From Oligoflexales bacterium (GTDB taxonomy: Bacteria > Bdellovibrionota_B > Oligoflexia > Oligoflexales > RGVZ01), in contig CANFEB010000014.1 of assembly GCA_947445775.1 (NCBI GenBank), forward strand, positions 1 to 53,659: a DNA stretch of 53,659 bases, in the 5' to 3' direction. Position numbers and translations under genes: made by a program. The notes under the pieces are model-generated. The model was not told where the DNA came from. It ran no database searches and saw only the letters and a program-made list of their open reading frames with translations. Numbering within the stretch: the stretch's first letter is position 1; the number at the start of each line of letters is the position of its first letter. This document shows, one piece after another, positions 10,458 through 18,971 of the stretch.

Positions 10458-11420
10458 TTAAATGGAAGTGTTATCTTCCATATCCAGAATGAACCGCTTG
10501 GGATCAACCGTGCGGCCATTGACCCAAATCTCGTAGTGCAGATGGGGTCCCGTCGTCCGCCCGGTCATGCCAACAGTCCCCAGCTGGTCGCCGCGGGTGA
10601 CCGCCTGACCCGGTTGGACCATGTTTTGGGCGTTATGACCGTAGGCACTGACGATGCCGTAACCATGCGCAATCATTATAAAATTACCAAAACCCTCTTT
10701 CGCCCCGGTAAACACCACGACGCCATCGGCCGGGGCAAAAATAGGGGTCCCAATGGGCGAGGCAATATCGAGCCCCTTGTGCTGGGACTGGTCACCGGTA
10801 AACGGCGAGACGCGTCGACCGAACCCCGAGGTGATCCAGCCGTTGACCGGATTTACGGCCGGGATCGAGGAGAGCATGTTTTGATGCTGGCCCATGGTGG
10901 ACAGCAGATGCTGCAACTCAATGGCGCTGTTTTCGGCAGCGATCCCCAAGGAACCCAGGCGCTCAAAGGCCGTTCGAAAGGCGAGCTTGTCGATATTCAG
11001 TCCAACGGGCAGGTAAGATCCGCTCTCCTTGGCAATCAAGTCCTGGGCGGTGGAGCGCCGGTATTCATCCATGGACAGTGGGCCGATTCCGGTTTTTTTG
11101 CTGACGCTTTTGACCCTCAATTGAGTCAAATCAGACAACTTCGCGGCATAATCTTGCACGCGCCTCAGCGAGCGTTTGACGTCTTCCAGATTGTTTTCAA
11201 GGACTCGGGCCTCGCCCTTGAGCCCTTCGTTTTCTGCCGAAATATTCCGGGCATTCTGCCGCAGCTTCAACAGCTCGATGTAGTCGATGGTCAAAAAGCC
11301 TGCGAGGCTCAAACCAATCATGCCGACAATGCTGCCGATCTTCACCGCAACCTTGGGCAAATGGAATTGCCGGGCCGTGCTGGCTCCGTCCGGGATGATC
11401 ATAATGGTGACACGTTTCAT
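10458..11420 (-). CDS. M23-family (LytM-type) peptidoglycan endopeptidase-like protein
   Basis: This 320-residue protein has one N-terminal membrane segment (about residues 25-50) and a coiled-coil-like middle rich in charged residues (about 55-110). Its C-terminal M23 domain shows the zinc motifs HKGLD (HxxxD) and HLH in TGPHLHYEIW, together with GYGIVSAYGH, so the active-site histidines appear intact. Such membrane-anchored coiled-coil LytM proteins cut peptide cross-links or activate amidases at division sites. The periplasmic role is inferred from topology. A 93-94 bp gap separates it from each neighbour, so it may have its own promoter or be read through from the PP2C gene. Confidence 0.9.
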   Translation of the reverse strand: MKRVTIMIIPDGASTARQFHLPKVAVKIGSIVGMIGLSLAGFLTIDYIELLKLRQNARNISAENEGLKGEARVLENNLEDVKRSLRRVQDYAAKLSDLTQLRVKSVSKKTGIGPLSMDEYRRSTAQDLIAKESGSYLPVGLNIDKLAFRTAFERLGSLGIAAENSAIELQHLLSTMGQHQNMLSSIPAVNPVNGWITSGFGRRVSPFTGDQSQHKGLDIASPIGTPIFAPADGVVVFTGAKEGFGNFIMIAHGYGIVSAYGHNAQNMVQPGQAVTRGDQLGTVGMTGRTTGPHLHYEIWVNGRTVDPKRFILDMEDNTSI

Positions 11421-11514
11421 GTAAGGGCTGTCGGCAGATCTGGCCCAATACTTTAGCTAGGGACCCGACACGGAGGCATTTGGCATTTGGTCACGATGCA
11501 AATAAAGTGCTTTT

Positions 11515-12264
11515 TCAGGCGGGAACTCGGACAATCACGGCCGTAATGTTGTCGTCGCCCCCGCGGACGTTGGCGGCGGCAATCAATGCCGAAACGGCGC
11601 CGCAGCCCAACTCTCGGCATAGGTTGCAGATTTCTTCGTCGGAAAGCTTGCCGTGAAGGCCGTCGCTACAAACCAACAGGAAATCGCCTGGCTCGGTGGC
11701 AAAGGCAAAACTGTCGACGTCCTCGTACTCTTGATAGCCGACGCTGCGGGTGATGACGTTTTTTCGTTCGTGTAGCCGGGCCTGTTCTTTTGAAATAAGC
11801 CCAGCCCTGAGCTGCTCGTTGACGAGGCTGTGGTCGTGGGTCACCTGATAAATAAAACCCGCCCGGATCAAATAAAGGCGGCTGTCCCCCACGTGGGCGC
11901 AGTAGGCATGGCCCTCGACCATTTTGAGCAGGGTGCTGGTGGTGCCCATGCCCTTAAGGTCCGGCTCTTCAAGGGCCTTTTCATAGATCTTCAACGAGGC
12001 ATGGTTGATGGCCTCGGCAAGGACACTGCCCAAGCGCGCGTCGGGGTGCTTGCGCGCTCCGTCCTTCATCATGCGCTCGTGGGTGCGCAGGTAGCTGCTA
12101 ACCTCTTGGACGCAAAGGCGACTGGCAACCTCGCCGCCGGCATGGCCCCCCATGCCATCGGCAACCACAAATAAGTGGTCGTTCAGGTCGACCAGAAAAT
12201 CATCTTGATTGGTTTGGCGGACCCGGCCGACATCGGTCGCGCCGCTGGCTTCCATTTTTTTCAT
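11515..12264 (-). CDS. PP2C-family protein serine/threonine phosphatase (Stp1/PrpC type)
   Basis: A roughly 249-residue cytoplasmic phosphatase. It opens with ASGATDVGRVRQTNQDD, then has VADGMGGHAGGEVAS, GDSRLYLIR, THDHSLVNEQLR, VCSDGLHGKLSDEE and RGGDDNITAVIV. These contain the aspartates that bind the paired metal ions in bacterial PP2C enzymes. I chose the ATG at 12264 because it overlaps the Nudix stop (ATGA) and has GGGAGG six bases upstream. The longer frame starting at 12354 would add an unrelated basic tail read from the Nudix gene. The family usually opposes Ser/Thr kinases. No kinase gene is in this window, although the FHA protein at 18972 belongs to the same signalling world. Confidence 0.93.
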   Translation of the reverse strand: MKKMEASGATDVGRVRQTNQDDFLVDLNDHLFVVADGMGGHAGGEVASRLCVQEVSSYLRTHERMMKDGARKHPDARLGSVLAEAINHASLKIYEKALEEPDLKGMGTTSTLLKMVEGHAYCAHVGDSRLYLIRAGFIYQVTHDHSLVNEQLRAGLISKEQARLHERKNVITRSVGYQEYEDVDSFAFATEPGDFLLVCSDGLHGKLSDEEICNLCRELGCGAVSALIAAANVRGGDDNITAVIVRVPA

Positions 12265-12872
12265 CGACCTCCTCCCCCCCCCGTTCCAGCGCTCTTGGCG
12301 ATGTCTGGGCTGCTTTTGCTGATCTGGACGTATTTTGCGGCGAGCATGATGCAAAGAGCCGCCAGGCTGTGGTTGATCTCACCAAAGCGGACCATTTGTT
12401 CCAAATCGGTGACGTCGGTCTCCACAACCTCAATAAATTCTTCGGCATCGGGAAAATGTTTGCGATCTGGGTTCAGGTAACAACCCAGCGCTAAAAAAAA
12501 GTGGCAACGATTAGTCATGATAGCGGGATTTGGATTAAAGCTGCCAAGGGGCAAGATTCGTTGGGACGTGTAGCCGGTCTCTTCTTCAAGCTCGCGCACG
12601 GCCGCCATGGTCACGTCTTTTTCCCCGGGATCCACCATGCCGCCGGGCACCTCTAAAACCGGTCCCAAAACCCCAGCCCGCGGCTGGCGAATTAAAAGGG
12701 CTTTGTTGCCCGCCGTTACCGGCAGAATGTTGACCCAGTCTGCACACTGCAAGCGGTAATAGGGATGCTTGGCCAGACCACGAGACGACTTGAACTCGAT
12801 CTCTTCAACATTAAAGGGAATGGTTTCGAGGAGCGTTCTTTTTTTCAGCAATTCAAGTTTCATCAGGGTCAT
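12261..12872 (-). CDS. Nudix hydrolase, ADP-ribose pyrophosphatase-like
   Basis: A 203-residue protein with a full Nudix box, G-GMVDPG-E-KDVTMAA-VRELEEETGY, fitting the GX5EX7REUXEEXGU pattern, so the metal-binding glutamates are present. The upstream PRAGVLGPVLEVPGG resembles ADP-sugar pyrophosphatases. The substrate is a nucleoside diphosphate linked to another moiety, most likely ADP-ribose, but this cannot be fixed from sequence alone. The C-terminus is a poly-glycine run (GTGGGGGR) coded by a C-tract on the plus strand. The same bases supply the ribosome site of the next gene. It is coupled by ATGA overlaps to both the gene before and the gene after it. Confidence 0.88.
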   Translation of the reverse strand: MTLMKLELLKKRTLLETIPFNVEEIEFKSSRGLAKHPYYRLQCADWVNILPVTAGNKALLIRQPRAGVLGPVLEVPGGMVDPGEKDVTMAAVRELEEETGYTSQRILPLGSFNPNPAIMTNRCHFFLALGCYLNPDRKHFPDAEEFIEVVETDVTDLEQMVRFGEINHSLAALCIMLAAKYVQISKSSPDIAKSAGTGGGGGR

Positions 12873-13528
12873 AAGTCACTCAAGTTTCCTTCTATATGTT
12901 CTGCCGCCAGTTCAGCGGCCTGTTCATGCCATTTCTTCCATTGCTCATGCGCCCCGGGGCCGATGGCATTGGTGACCCCTAGAACAATGTCCACGCTTTT
13001 CCCAAAAGCCAGCAAGGGTTTAATGCAAGAAAACAATTCGAGGTTTTCCACGGTTTTCCCCGGGTCAAAAGTCGTGGCTAAATTTTTTGAAAACCCCGCC
13101 TCAAGGCTGATGCTTGGCGAGCAGAGAACGCTGAGAGCCGGCAGATTTAAGGCGGCGTGTTGCGCAGGCGGCACCGTGATTTGATGGATGGTCCCACGGG
13201 GAATGCCGTAGCCAAGGCCCAGACGTTCACAGGTCGGAAGCCAGGCGATTCGCGAGGCTGTGCACAGGGTGGGCGCGGCCAAGACTTCAGAGCTTTTAAG
13301 CCCATCAAAGCCAGCAAATATGCCGGCAGTGCCCACAAAAATCACATGCCGACTTTGTGCCAAGACGCCAAGCCCTTGAGCCGTCGCGGCAGCAGCTAGG
13401 GCGCCGACTCCAGTTTCTGCGGCGATAAAATCGAAACCACGAGACTCGAAAATCCTGTTTCGCCGAAGCCGCGCAATCAACGGCGCGATCTCAAAGGCAG
13501 CGGCAGAGACAAGAAGAAAATTCTTCAT
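12869..13528 (-). CDS. Futalosine hydrolase-like nucleosidase (MqnB-like)
   Basis: A 219-residue protein of the nucleoside phosphorylase/hydrolase superfamily. Visible signatures are the N-terminal LLVSAAAFEIAPL, ETGVGALAAA, VGTAGIFAGFDGLKSSEVL, a VENLELFS segment typical of the active-site region, and a late GVTNAIGPGAHEQW that resembles futalosine hydrolases. That enzyme removes hypoxanthine from futalosine in the alternative menaquinone pathway, which would fit the b558-type SDH. Other nucleosidases of the fold are possible and no other mqn gene is in the window. Its ATG overlaps the RNase J stop (TAATG). Confidence 0.65.
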   Translation of the reverse strand: MKNFLLVSAAAFEIAPLIARLRRNRIFESRGFDFIAAETGVGALAAAATAQGLGVLAQSRHVIFVGTAGIFAGFDGLKSSEVLAAPTLCTASRIAWLPTCERLGLGYGIPRGTIHQITVPPAQHAALNLPALSVLCSPSISLEAGFSKNLATTFDPGKTVENLELFSCIKPLLAFGKSVDIVLGVTNAIGPGAHEQWKKWHEQAAELAAEHIEGNLSDL

Positions 13529-15270
13529 TAAAAACAGTGCACCCGCGCAAAAACCTGCGGCTTGCGGTTGAGCGAACCAAAAAGAAGGCGGCGCAGCGTC
13601 AGGCGGGCCTCTTCCTCAAAGTCCTCTGGGGTGGCCCCGGCTTGCCCTTCTGCCATGCGCGTGACGGCGTCGGCGACATACATGGCAGCCTCGTCCAGCC
13701 AAGTCGTTTTTGCTACTGGCCCGGCATAGCCATCTTCCGGACGGAATTCAATGCCCTGTAAAATAATTTCCGGCTGCCGCAGCCACCGTCTGCCGCCAGG
13801 GTCAAAAACACCGCTGATAAAGGCGCAGCCGCCCTCGCCAATGCGCAGGCGCTCGCGCAGCACTTCTTTGGTCATGGAGGCATAGGAGTCCGAGTCGACA
13901 TAAAGGATGTCAACGTCGATGGAGCCGACAATTTCGCAGCCATCGTCCGACAGGTCCACCATGTCGCCATTTTCCATCAGCAAGGTCGCCGTATTGGTCA
14001 TGCCCAGTTCATCGGGAATGCTGGCATTGGCATCCAGGTGACTAAAAGTCCCATGCATGGGAATAAAATTTCGAGGCTGCAAAAGTTCCACGAGCTTCAT
14101 GATTTCGCCGCGGTAGGCATGACCACTGACGTGAATGGCGGGGTTTTCCCGCGAGGTGACCACCGTGGCGCCTGCACGGTGAAAATTCCCCATCAGCCAT
14201 AAAACGCTTTTCTCGTTTCCGGGAATCATGCGCGATGAAAATACGACACTGTCGCCTGGTCCAACCTTAAAGCTGCGGTGCTCTCCGGCGGCCAGCCTAG
14301 ACATGGCAGACCGCCACTCGCCCTGGCTTCCACTGGCTATGATCACCAAACGGTCGCGGGGAATATTGCCCAGGCCGACTTGATCCACTGGCGCTCGAAT
14401 CCCCTCTGGGAGAGGTTCAAATCCAAGTTCATCGGCAATGCGGATGGCTTGCTCTAAACCACCGCCCAAGACGAGCAGTTTTTTACCAAACTTTGCGCAC
14501 AGGTCGGCGACAGTTTTGATACGCCAATAATTGCTGGCAAAGGTGGTGAGGATGACAGCGCCCGTGGCATCGGCCATGAGGTCGCCAAGCGGACCGATGA
14601 CCGAGCGCTCGTTGGGGCCGAGCCCCACGCGATGGGAATTCGTGCTGTCGCAAATCAAGAGGTCGACTCCTTTGTCGCCAATTTTGCGAATCCGCTCGAG
14701 ATCCATCGGGGGTTCATACTGTGGTTCAAAGTCGATGCGAAAGTCGCCGGTGTGAAAAACAGTTTTTCCAGAAAAATTCATCAACAGGGCAGAAGCCATC
14801 GGTATGGAATGATTGACCGGAATCCAGTCAACCGAGAAGTTATCCTTGAATTGGGTGTAGCCCCCCGGTGCCACGCGCGTTACCGGAAATTTTCCCGGGA
14901 TCTTACGCCGCGCAAATTTGGCTTCAATTAGGCTAGCCGTCCAGGGCGTCGCATAAAGCGGCGCAGGCCAGCGGTCGAGAACATATGGCAGGGCGCCAAT
15001 GTGATCCTCGTGTCCGTGGGTGATCAAGTAAGCATGGACGCCACCGAACTGTTCAAACCATCGGTCAATATTTGGATAAATCGCCTCGACGCCAAGTTTT
15101 GACGGATCGGGAAACATCACTCCACAATCGACAACGTAGAGCTTGCCGCGAAACAGGTAGCCCGTCAGGTTCATTCCGAACTCGCCGCAGCCTCCAAAAG
15201 GGATGATCCTGACGCTGTCGTTGTCTAGCGTAAAATCAAAATTTTTTTTCCGGGATTTATTATTTCGCAA
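13528..15270 (-). CDS. Ribonuclease J (beta-CASP metallo-beta-lactamase RNase)
   Basis: A 580-residue RNase J-type enzyme for mRNA decay and rRNA maturation. The metal site HGHEDHIGALPY lies near residue 80, followed by HTGDFRIDFEP. The beta-CASP part has STNSHRVG, IIASGSQGEW, HVSGHAYRGEI and MHGTFSHL. The first in-frame start is TTG at 15270, because no ATG or GTG occurs before the conserved VRIIPFGGCGEFGMN. TTG is therefore essentially forced, and the weak ribosome site suggests coupling to the upstream gene, which stops seven bases earlier. Its position in an operon with an energy-transducing module is unusual for an RNA decay enzyme. Confidence 0.93.
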   Translation of the reverse strand: MRNNKSRKKNFDFTLDNDSVRIIPFGGCGEFGMNLTGYLFRGKLYVVDCGVMFPDPSKLGVEAIYPNIDRWFEQFGGVHAYLITHGHEDHIGALPYVLDRWPAPLYATPWTASLIEAKFARRKIPGKFPVTRVAPGGYTQFKDNFSVDWIPVNHSIPMASALLMNFSGKTVFHTGDFRIDFEPQYEPPMDLERIRKIGDKGVDLLICDSTNSHRVGLGPNERSVIGPLGDLMADATGAVILTTFASNYWRIKTVADLCAKFGKKLLVLGGGLEQAIRIADELGFEPLPEGIRAPVDQVGLGNIPRDRLVIIASGSQGEWRSAMSRLAAGEHRSFKVGPGDSVVFSSRMIPGNEKSVLWLMGNFHRAGATVVTSRENPAIHVSGHAYRGEIMKLVELLQPRNFIPMHGTFSHLDANASIPDELGMTNTATLLMENGDMVDLSDDGCEIVGSIDVDILYVDSDSYASMTKEVLRERLRIGEGGCAFISGVFDPGGRRWLRQPEIILQGIEFRPEDGYAGPVAKTTWLDEAAMYVADAVTRMAEGQAGATPEDFEEEARLTLRRLLFGSLNRKPQVFARVHCF

Positions 15271-15276
15271 TGGATT

Positions 15277-16968
15277 TTAACCGCGTGTGGGGTTGAATTC
15301 AAAAGGATAGGTGATTTCCACACTGCCGCGACGCGGTTTTGGAAATCGCCAAGCATTCATTTTTTGGCGGACGCAGCGCGTCATATTAGGGTCGTTGATG
15401 TTGCTTTTTAGCAGCTCTAAATCATCCATCTTGCCGCGCGAGTCAATGCGCCAGCGCCATTCCATGGCCCCCCTGGTAAAGCGGTCGCGCTTGAGGGCTC
15501 CCTCAAAACACTGCTGCAATTCATAACGGTATTTTTGAATCGTGGACTCCACAAGACCGGGATCGATCTCGCCAATCAGCGGTTCAATAATCTTTTGAGT
15601 TTTGATGACAGCGGGATCGATGCTGGAACCTTGCAGGGCGTCTGCCTTGGAATCATTAAAAATCTTTTCCGGAGAAAAAACGTAGGTCATGTAAGCGACT
15701 TTGGCCGAAAGCCCGACGGGCAAACTCACCGCTTGAAGCTTCTTTTTGGTTGTGTCCTTTGTTGGTGGCCCTTGCAACCACTTTGCATAGGCCCGCGCTT
15801 GTTGGCCCGAGGTCATGGCCTCATAGTACATCGCCTCTTCGTCCGTAAATTCAGCAAACGGACGAATTTTGGCCAATGCGGCAAGGCCTGCCTCGTTGAA
15901 CATGCTCTTTTGGCCCGGTTTGATATCACGGTAAAGGTTGAAGTCGTAGATGGCATCTTTGGGAAACAGCCCCCTAACCTTTCGTTTCATCTCGAGATTG
16001 CGCTGGAGCCCCTTTTGAAAGAGCTCGATTTTGTCTTGGATCCTTTGAACCTCACCCGAGGTGGTGATCCCCTCCATGGCCGGGATGGCGATGATGGCAG
16101 AGGCTGGCTTTTTAAGTGTGGCGGCAGTGACGCGGGCTTGGGCCTCGCGCAATTCATTGAGTTCCCGGTCGAGGGCCTGATAGGCGCTGCTCGCCAGTTT
16201 TCGCGACTGGGGATAGGTCATGGCATCGGTAGGCTTTCCGCGGCCGCTGAGGCTGTCGATCACAGAGCGGTAAAACTGCACAACGTTGCGAGTGAGGCTC
16301 GATCGGACGAGGTTATTTTGCAGGGCCTCCGGAGCGGTTTCAAAATGCCCCGGGGCAATAAACGGCAAGTTGTATTCACCGGCAAGAGTCTCAAAACTTA
16401 GCTTTGGTAGGCCGGGATGCTGCAGCAGTCCAATTCCAAATCCACCGACTAGAAGTCCCGCCAGGAGGGTCGCATAGGCGGCCGAAGGAATTTCAAATCC
16501 ATCACGGATCATCCCGGTGAAAAGCCCCGGACGGTAACTGCGCAAGATCGCATGTTCGATAATTTTTGGTTTCGGCCCAACGCGGTAAAGCAGCATCAAA
16601 TCGCCGTTGGATAAGCTGCCGTAGTCGCCCCGGCGAACCTCAAGGGGGCTAGGTGGCCGGTGTTTTCTCGTGATCTCAAACACCTCACCTGCAGATACCA
16701 GGAAGCCTTCCCAGAAGCGGTCTAAACTCAGCAGGGTTTTGCCGCGGGCTGAATGAAAGAGGTCGGTATTGGCGCGGTCGCCGTAGAGCGGAATCGCCAG
16801 GGGTCCGGAATTGTTGCCGCTGATCCAAAGGTGACCGGTGCGGCCAAGGGGACGCACCGCCGAAGCCACAGAAGCACCATTTTGCAAGATCTCTACATAG
16901 AGCATCATGCCTTTATGGTTCTTCATGCCGCTATTATTCATGCCCATGCTCACGGCGTTATTCCCCAT
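15277..16968 (-). CDS. AgmX/PglI-like TonB-type protein
   Basis: A protein of about 563 residues. The first 130 residues form a soluble cytoplasmic-looking domain, followed by one hydrophobic segment near residue 165 (SAAYATLLAGLLVGGFGIGL). A long, partly coiled periplasmic region then leads to a C-terminal domain FTRGAMEWRWRIDSRGK...CVRQKMNAWRFPKP-RGSVEITYPFEF. That ending matches the AgmX/PglI (myxobacterial TonB-like) C-terminal domain, which passes energy to outer-membrane partners. It follows exbB and two exbD genes, which supports that role. The start is uncertain: ATG at 16968 overlaps the previous stop by 11 bases, and a TTG at 16983 or an ATG at 16947 is possible. Confidence 0.78.
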   Translation of the reverse strand: MGNNAVSMGMNNSGMKNHKGMMLYVEILQNGASVASAVRPLGRTGHLWISGNNSGPLAIPLYGDRANTDLFHSARGKTLLSLDRFWEGFLVSAGEVFEITRKHRPPSPLEVRRGDYGSLSNGDLMLLYRVGPKPKIIEHAILRSYRPGLFTGMIRDGFEIPSAAYATLLAGLLVGGFGIGLLQHPGLPKLSFETLAGEYNLPFIAPGHFETAPEALQNNLVRSSLTRNVVQFYRSVIDSLSGRGKPTDAMTYPQSRKLASSAYQALDRELNELREAQARVTAATLKKPASAIIAIPAMEGITTSGEVQRIQDKIELFQKGLQRNLEMKRKVRGLFPKDAIYDFNLYRDIKPGQKSMFNEAGLAALAKIRPFAEFTDEEAMYYEAMTSGQQARAYAKWLQGPPTKDTTKKKLQAVSLPVGLSAKVAYMTYVFSPEKIFNDSKADALQGSSIDPAVIKTQKIIEPLIGEIDPGLVESTIQKYRYELQQCFEGALKRDRFTRGAMEWRWRIDSRGKMDDLELLKSNINDPNMTRCVRQKMNAWRFPKPRRGSVEITYPFEFNPTRG

Positions 16969-17530
16969 CCGATCTGGTTTCAAATCCGTAGGAGCGTATT
17001 CCGGCAGCAGCCAGGGCCAGCATCACCGGCTTGAAGTGGGCATACGTGAGCCGCTCGTCCACTGCGACCACGGCGCCGGACTTTGTTTCGATGCCTTCGC
17101 GGTCCATGGACAAGACGAGATTCTCGATAACTAGTTTGCGACGGACCTTTAAGAATTCTTTGAAGTCTAAATAGCCTTTGCTCTGCAGAGTCTTGATTGG
17201 GTCAAGAGGCCATTCAAAAATTTTCTGATCATCGGTGGTAACAATGATGGTCTGATCTGGAGCGCTCAGTGAGAACCAAATGCTGCGATTGGATTCTTCG
17301 GAATCCCCCTCCAGGACAAGGAGTTGCGCGGGATAAGCGAGTCTGGGATTAGCGGCCTCAAAACTTTTGACTCCGCAGGCGAGTCCAACCACCAGCACCA
17401 CCATGGCAGCCAAAAGGGCGGGGATCAAAGCCGCCCCGGCCTCTTCATTGAGCCCATCCTCTAGCCTTGCCTTGGAACGCGCAAAGGCTTCCTGATAAAG
17501 GCGAACGCGTTTTTTTCCGGGCAAAATCAT
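16958..17530 (-). CDS. ExbD/TolR-like protein, second copy
   Basis: The 190-residue protein has a short basic cytoplasmic tail, one membrane helix (about residues 32-54, AGAALIPALLAAMVVLVVGLA) and a periplasmic domain ending SGAVVAVDERLTYAHFKPVMLALAAAGIRSYGFETR. That last segment has the usual ExbD/TolR pattern of a periplasmic strand, then a helix, then AAGI. The acidic residue normally found in the ExbD helix is not evident, although Glu28-Glu29 sit just before it. It begins one base after the stop of the first ExbD-like gene, and its stop overlaps the AgmX-like gene. It is probably a stator subunit with the ExbB-like protein. Confidence 0.75.
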   Translation of the reverse strand: MILPGKKRVRLYQEAFARSKARLEDGLNEEAGAALIPALLAAMVVLVVGLACGVKSFEAANPRLAYPAQLLVLEGDSEESNRSIWFSLSAPDQTIIVTTDDQKIFEWPLDPIKTLQSKGYLDFKEFLKVRRKLVIENLVLSMDREGIETKSGAVVAVDERLTYAHFKPVMLALAAAGIRSYGFETRSDGE

Positions 17531-17531
17531 G

Positions 17532-18095
17532 TCAAATCAACCCGCCAGCAAGAATGACTTTTTCAAAAGAACCCTCTCTCTTCAAAGCGTCCAAGACCTG
17601 AATCACAATGGCGGCGGGAATGTTGCTGGCAGGCGCAAAAACGAGAATGCCTTCATTGCGCCAACCGCGGGTTTCCTGGCGGGTCACCATCCATTTTTTC
17701 ATCGCTCCGAGAAGCTTTCCAACTTGGGGCGAATGGTCGCGATGGGGAATCTGAAATTTGGTTCGCGAATCGGCATAACGATTTGAAAACGAATCCAAAT
17801 CACCGAGAAAAAGCGCTTCCATCGTTAAAACCACAGCGGGAGTTGTCGCCTTGATGAAATGTTCGGGCCGTTCTGCGTAACGGTGCAAAGACAGATCTTC
17901 GATGGCGGCCGACACCACCGGAAATTCTGTATTGACGACGGAATAAGTACCTGGTGCCATGACGACGGCCATAAGGCCCGTCAAGCATGCCGCGACCCCA
18001 ACCAGGGCAATGACCCCTGGCATCAGGCTTATTGGCTCAGATAATTTCTTCTTCGTCCTTGATATCTTCGCTTGCAGTGACGACTGAAGTCGCAT
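17532..18095 (-). CDS. ExbD/TolR-like protein, first copy
   Basis: A 187-residue protein with a basic N-terminus, one hydrophobic helix (SLMPGVIALVGVAACLTGLMAVV, about residues 23-46, named by position) and a periplasmic domain ending FAPASNIPAAIVIQVLDALKREGSFEKVILAGG, as in ExbD. I chose the ATG at 18095 because AGGAG lies nine bases upstream and because ExbD proteins carry a basic cytoplasmic tail before the helix. This makes the gene overlap the exbB 3' end by 59 bases in another frame. A shorter start at 18023 would place the helix at the very N-terminus. Domain identity is inferred from topology and context as well as the C-terminal pattern. Confidence 0.7.
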   Translation of the reverse strand: MRLQSSLQAKISRTKKKLSEPISLMPGVIALVGVAACLTGLMAVVMAPGTYSVVNTEFPVVSAAIEDLSLHRYAERPEHFIKATTPAVVLTMEALFLGDLDSFSNRYADSRTKFQIPHRDHSPQVGKLLGAMKKWMVTRQETRGWRNEGILVFAPASNIPAAIVIQVLDALKREGSFEKVILAGGLI

Positions 18096-18843
18096 TTCCT
18101 GTTACTCCTGATCCATCAGCCCCTTTGCCCGCCTCGGCTCCACCCTGAGCCCCAGCCGATCCTCCCATGCCCATACCGCCGCCCATGCCGGCAGCCGCAA
18201 TCGGCACAAATGCTGTTGATTCGCTAGGGACCAGCAGGTTGTTCAACACGGAGACACCAAGGTGAATCCGCTCGATGACGCGAAGCGCATAGCCCTTGAG
18301 AATCTGCTGGGCAAATATCGTCAGCGCAGAAATCAAAATACCCATCGCCATGGGATTGAGGCTGCCGGCCAGGCCCTTGGCGACGGTGGCCTGTTTTTTG
18401 GCCGAGTCGAGCACGTCGATTGAATGAAAGGTAGACCAGATGCCATCAAGGGTTCCTAAAACACCCACCAACATCGCAAGGGTTGCCAGTGCGGGCAGAA
18501 GGGTCAGGCGGGCTTCAAGTTTGGGAAGAAAGTTGATGGTCTCTTCTTCGATCGCTCCACGCACAGTCGTTGGATCGGACTCGGCCGCCTCGAGTGCTTT
18601 CAGGGCAATCATGGGCAGTGAAGTTCGTCCGGCGTTTTTGCACATCGAGACTGCGCGGTCTAAATCTTCTGCCGCGATTGCCCTGCGGATATTGAGTAAG
18701 AATCGATTGAAGTTCAGGTTGTAAACAAATTGCACCATGACGAAACGTTCGAAAAAAACCAACGCCGACAAAAAACCAATTCCAAACATGGCCAGTACAT
18801 ACATGTTGCCTTGTTTGAAACTCAACGCGAGTTCAGCCCACAT
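18037..18843 (-). CDS. MotA/TolQ/ExbB-family proton channel protein
   Basis: The 268-residue protein has an N-terminal helix (NMYVLAMFGIGFLSALVFF), a cytoplasmic region containing RTSLPMIALKALEAAESDP and IEEETINFLPKLEARLTLLPALATLAMLVGVLGTLDGIWSTF, and a third helix in KGLAGSLNPMAMGILISALTIF. This is the usual ExbB/TolQ three-helix plan with the LGTxxGI-like loop. The C-terminus is Gly/Ala/Met-rich and then acidic (EDIKDEEEII). The ATG has GGAG seven bases upstream. It is the first gene of the run that continues through two ExbD-like proteins and the AgmX/TonB-like protein, and together these likely form a proton-driven motor in the cell envelope. Confidence 0.9.
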   Translation of the reverse strand: MWAELALSFKQGNMYVLAMFGIGFLSALVFFERFVMVQFVYNLNFNRFLLNIRRAIAAEDLDRAVSMCKNAGRTSLPMIALKALEAAESDPTTVRGAIEEETINFLPKLEARLTLLPALATLAMLVGVLGTLDGIWSTFHSIDVLDSAKKQATVAKGLAGSLNPMAMGILISALTIFAQQILKGYALRVIERIHLGVSVLNNLLVPSESTAFVPIAAAGMGGGMGMGGSAGAQGGAEAGKGADGSGVTGNATSVVTASEDIKDEEEII

Positions 18844-18971
18844 GGCAGATCTCCAAGAGGTAATAAATGCGTGAAATAACAGATCTAGTCCTCGTCTAAT
18901 TATAGCTCAAGATGGCCAGATTCGTTGCCTTAGCCAAGGCGGCCGAAGAGGTTTCGCTGAAAGCCCGGGAT

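Noticed and set aside
10536-11456. 306-codon open frame on the plus strand
   Set aside because: It is antisense to the M23 peptidase, whose zinc motifs are intact. The predicted product has no family features.
15535-16401. 288-codon open frame on the plus strand
   Set aside because: It is antisense to the AgmX-like gene and is low-complexity basic sequence.
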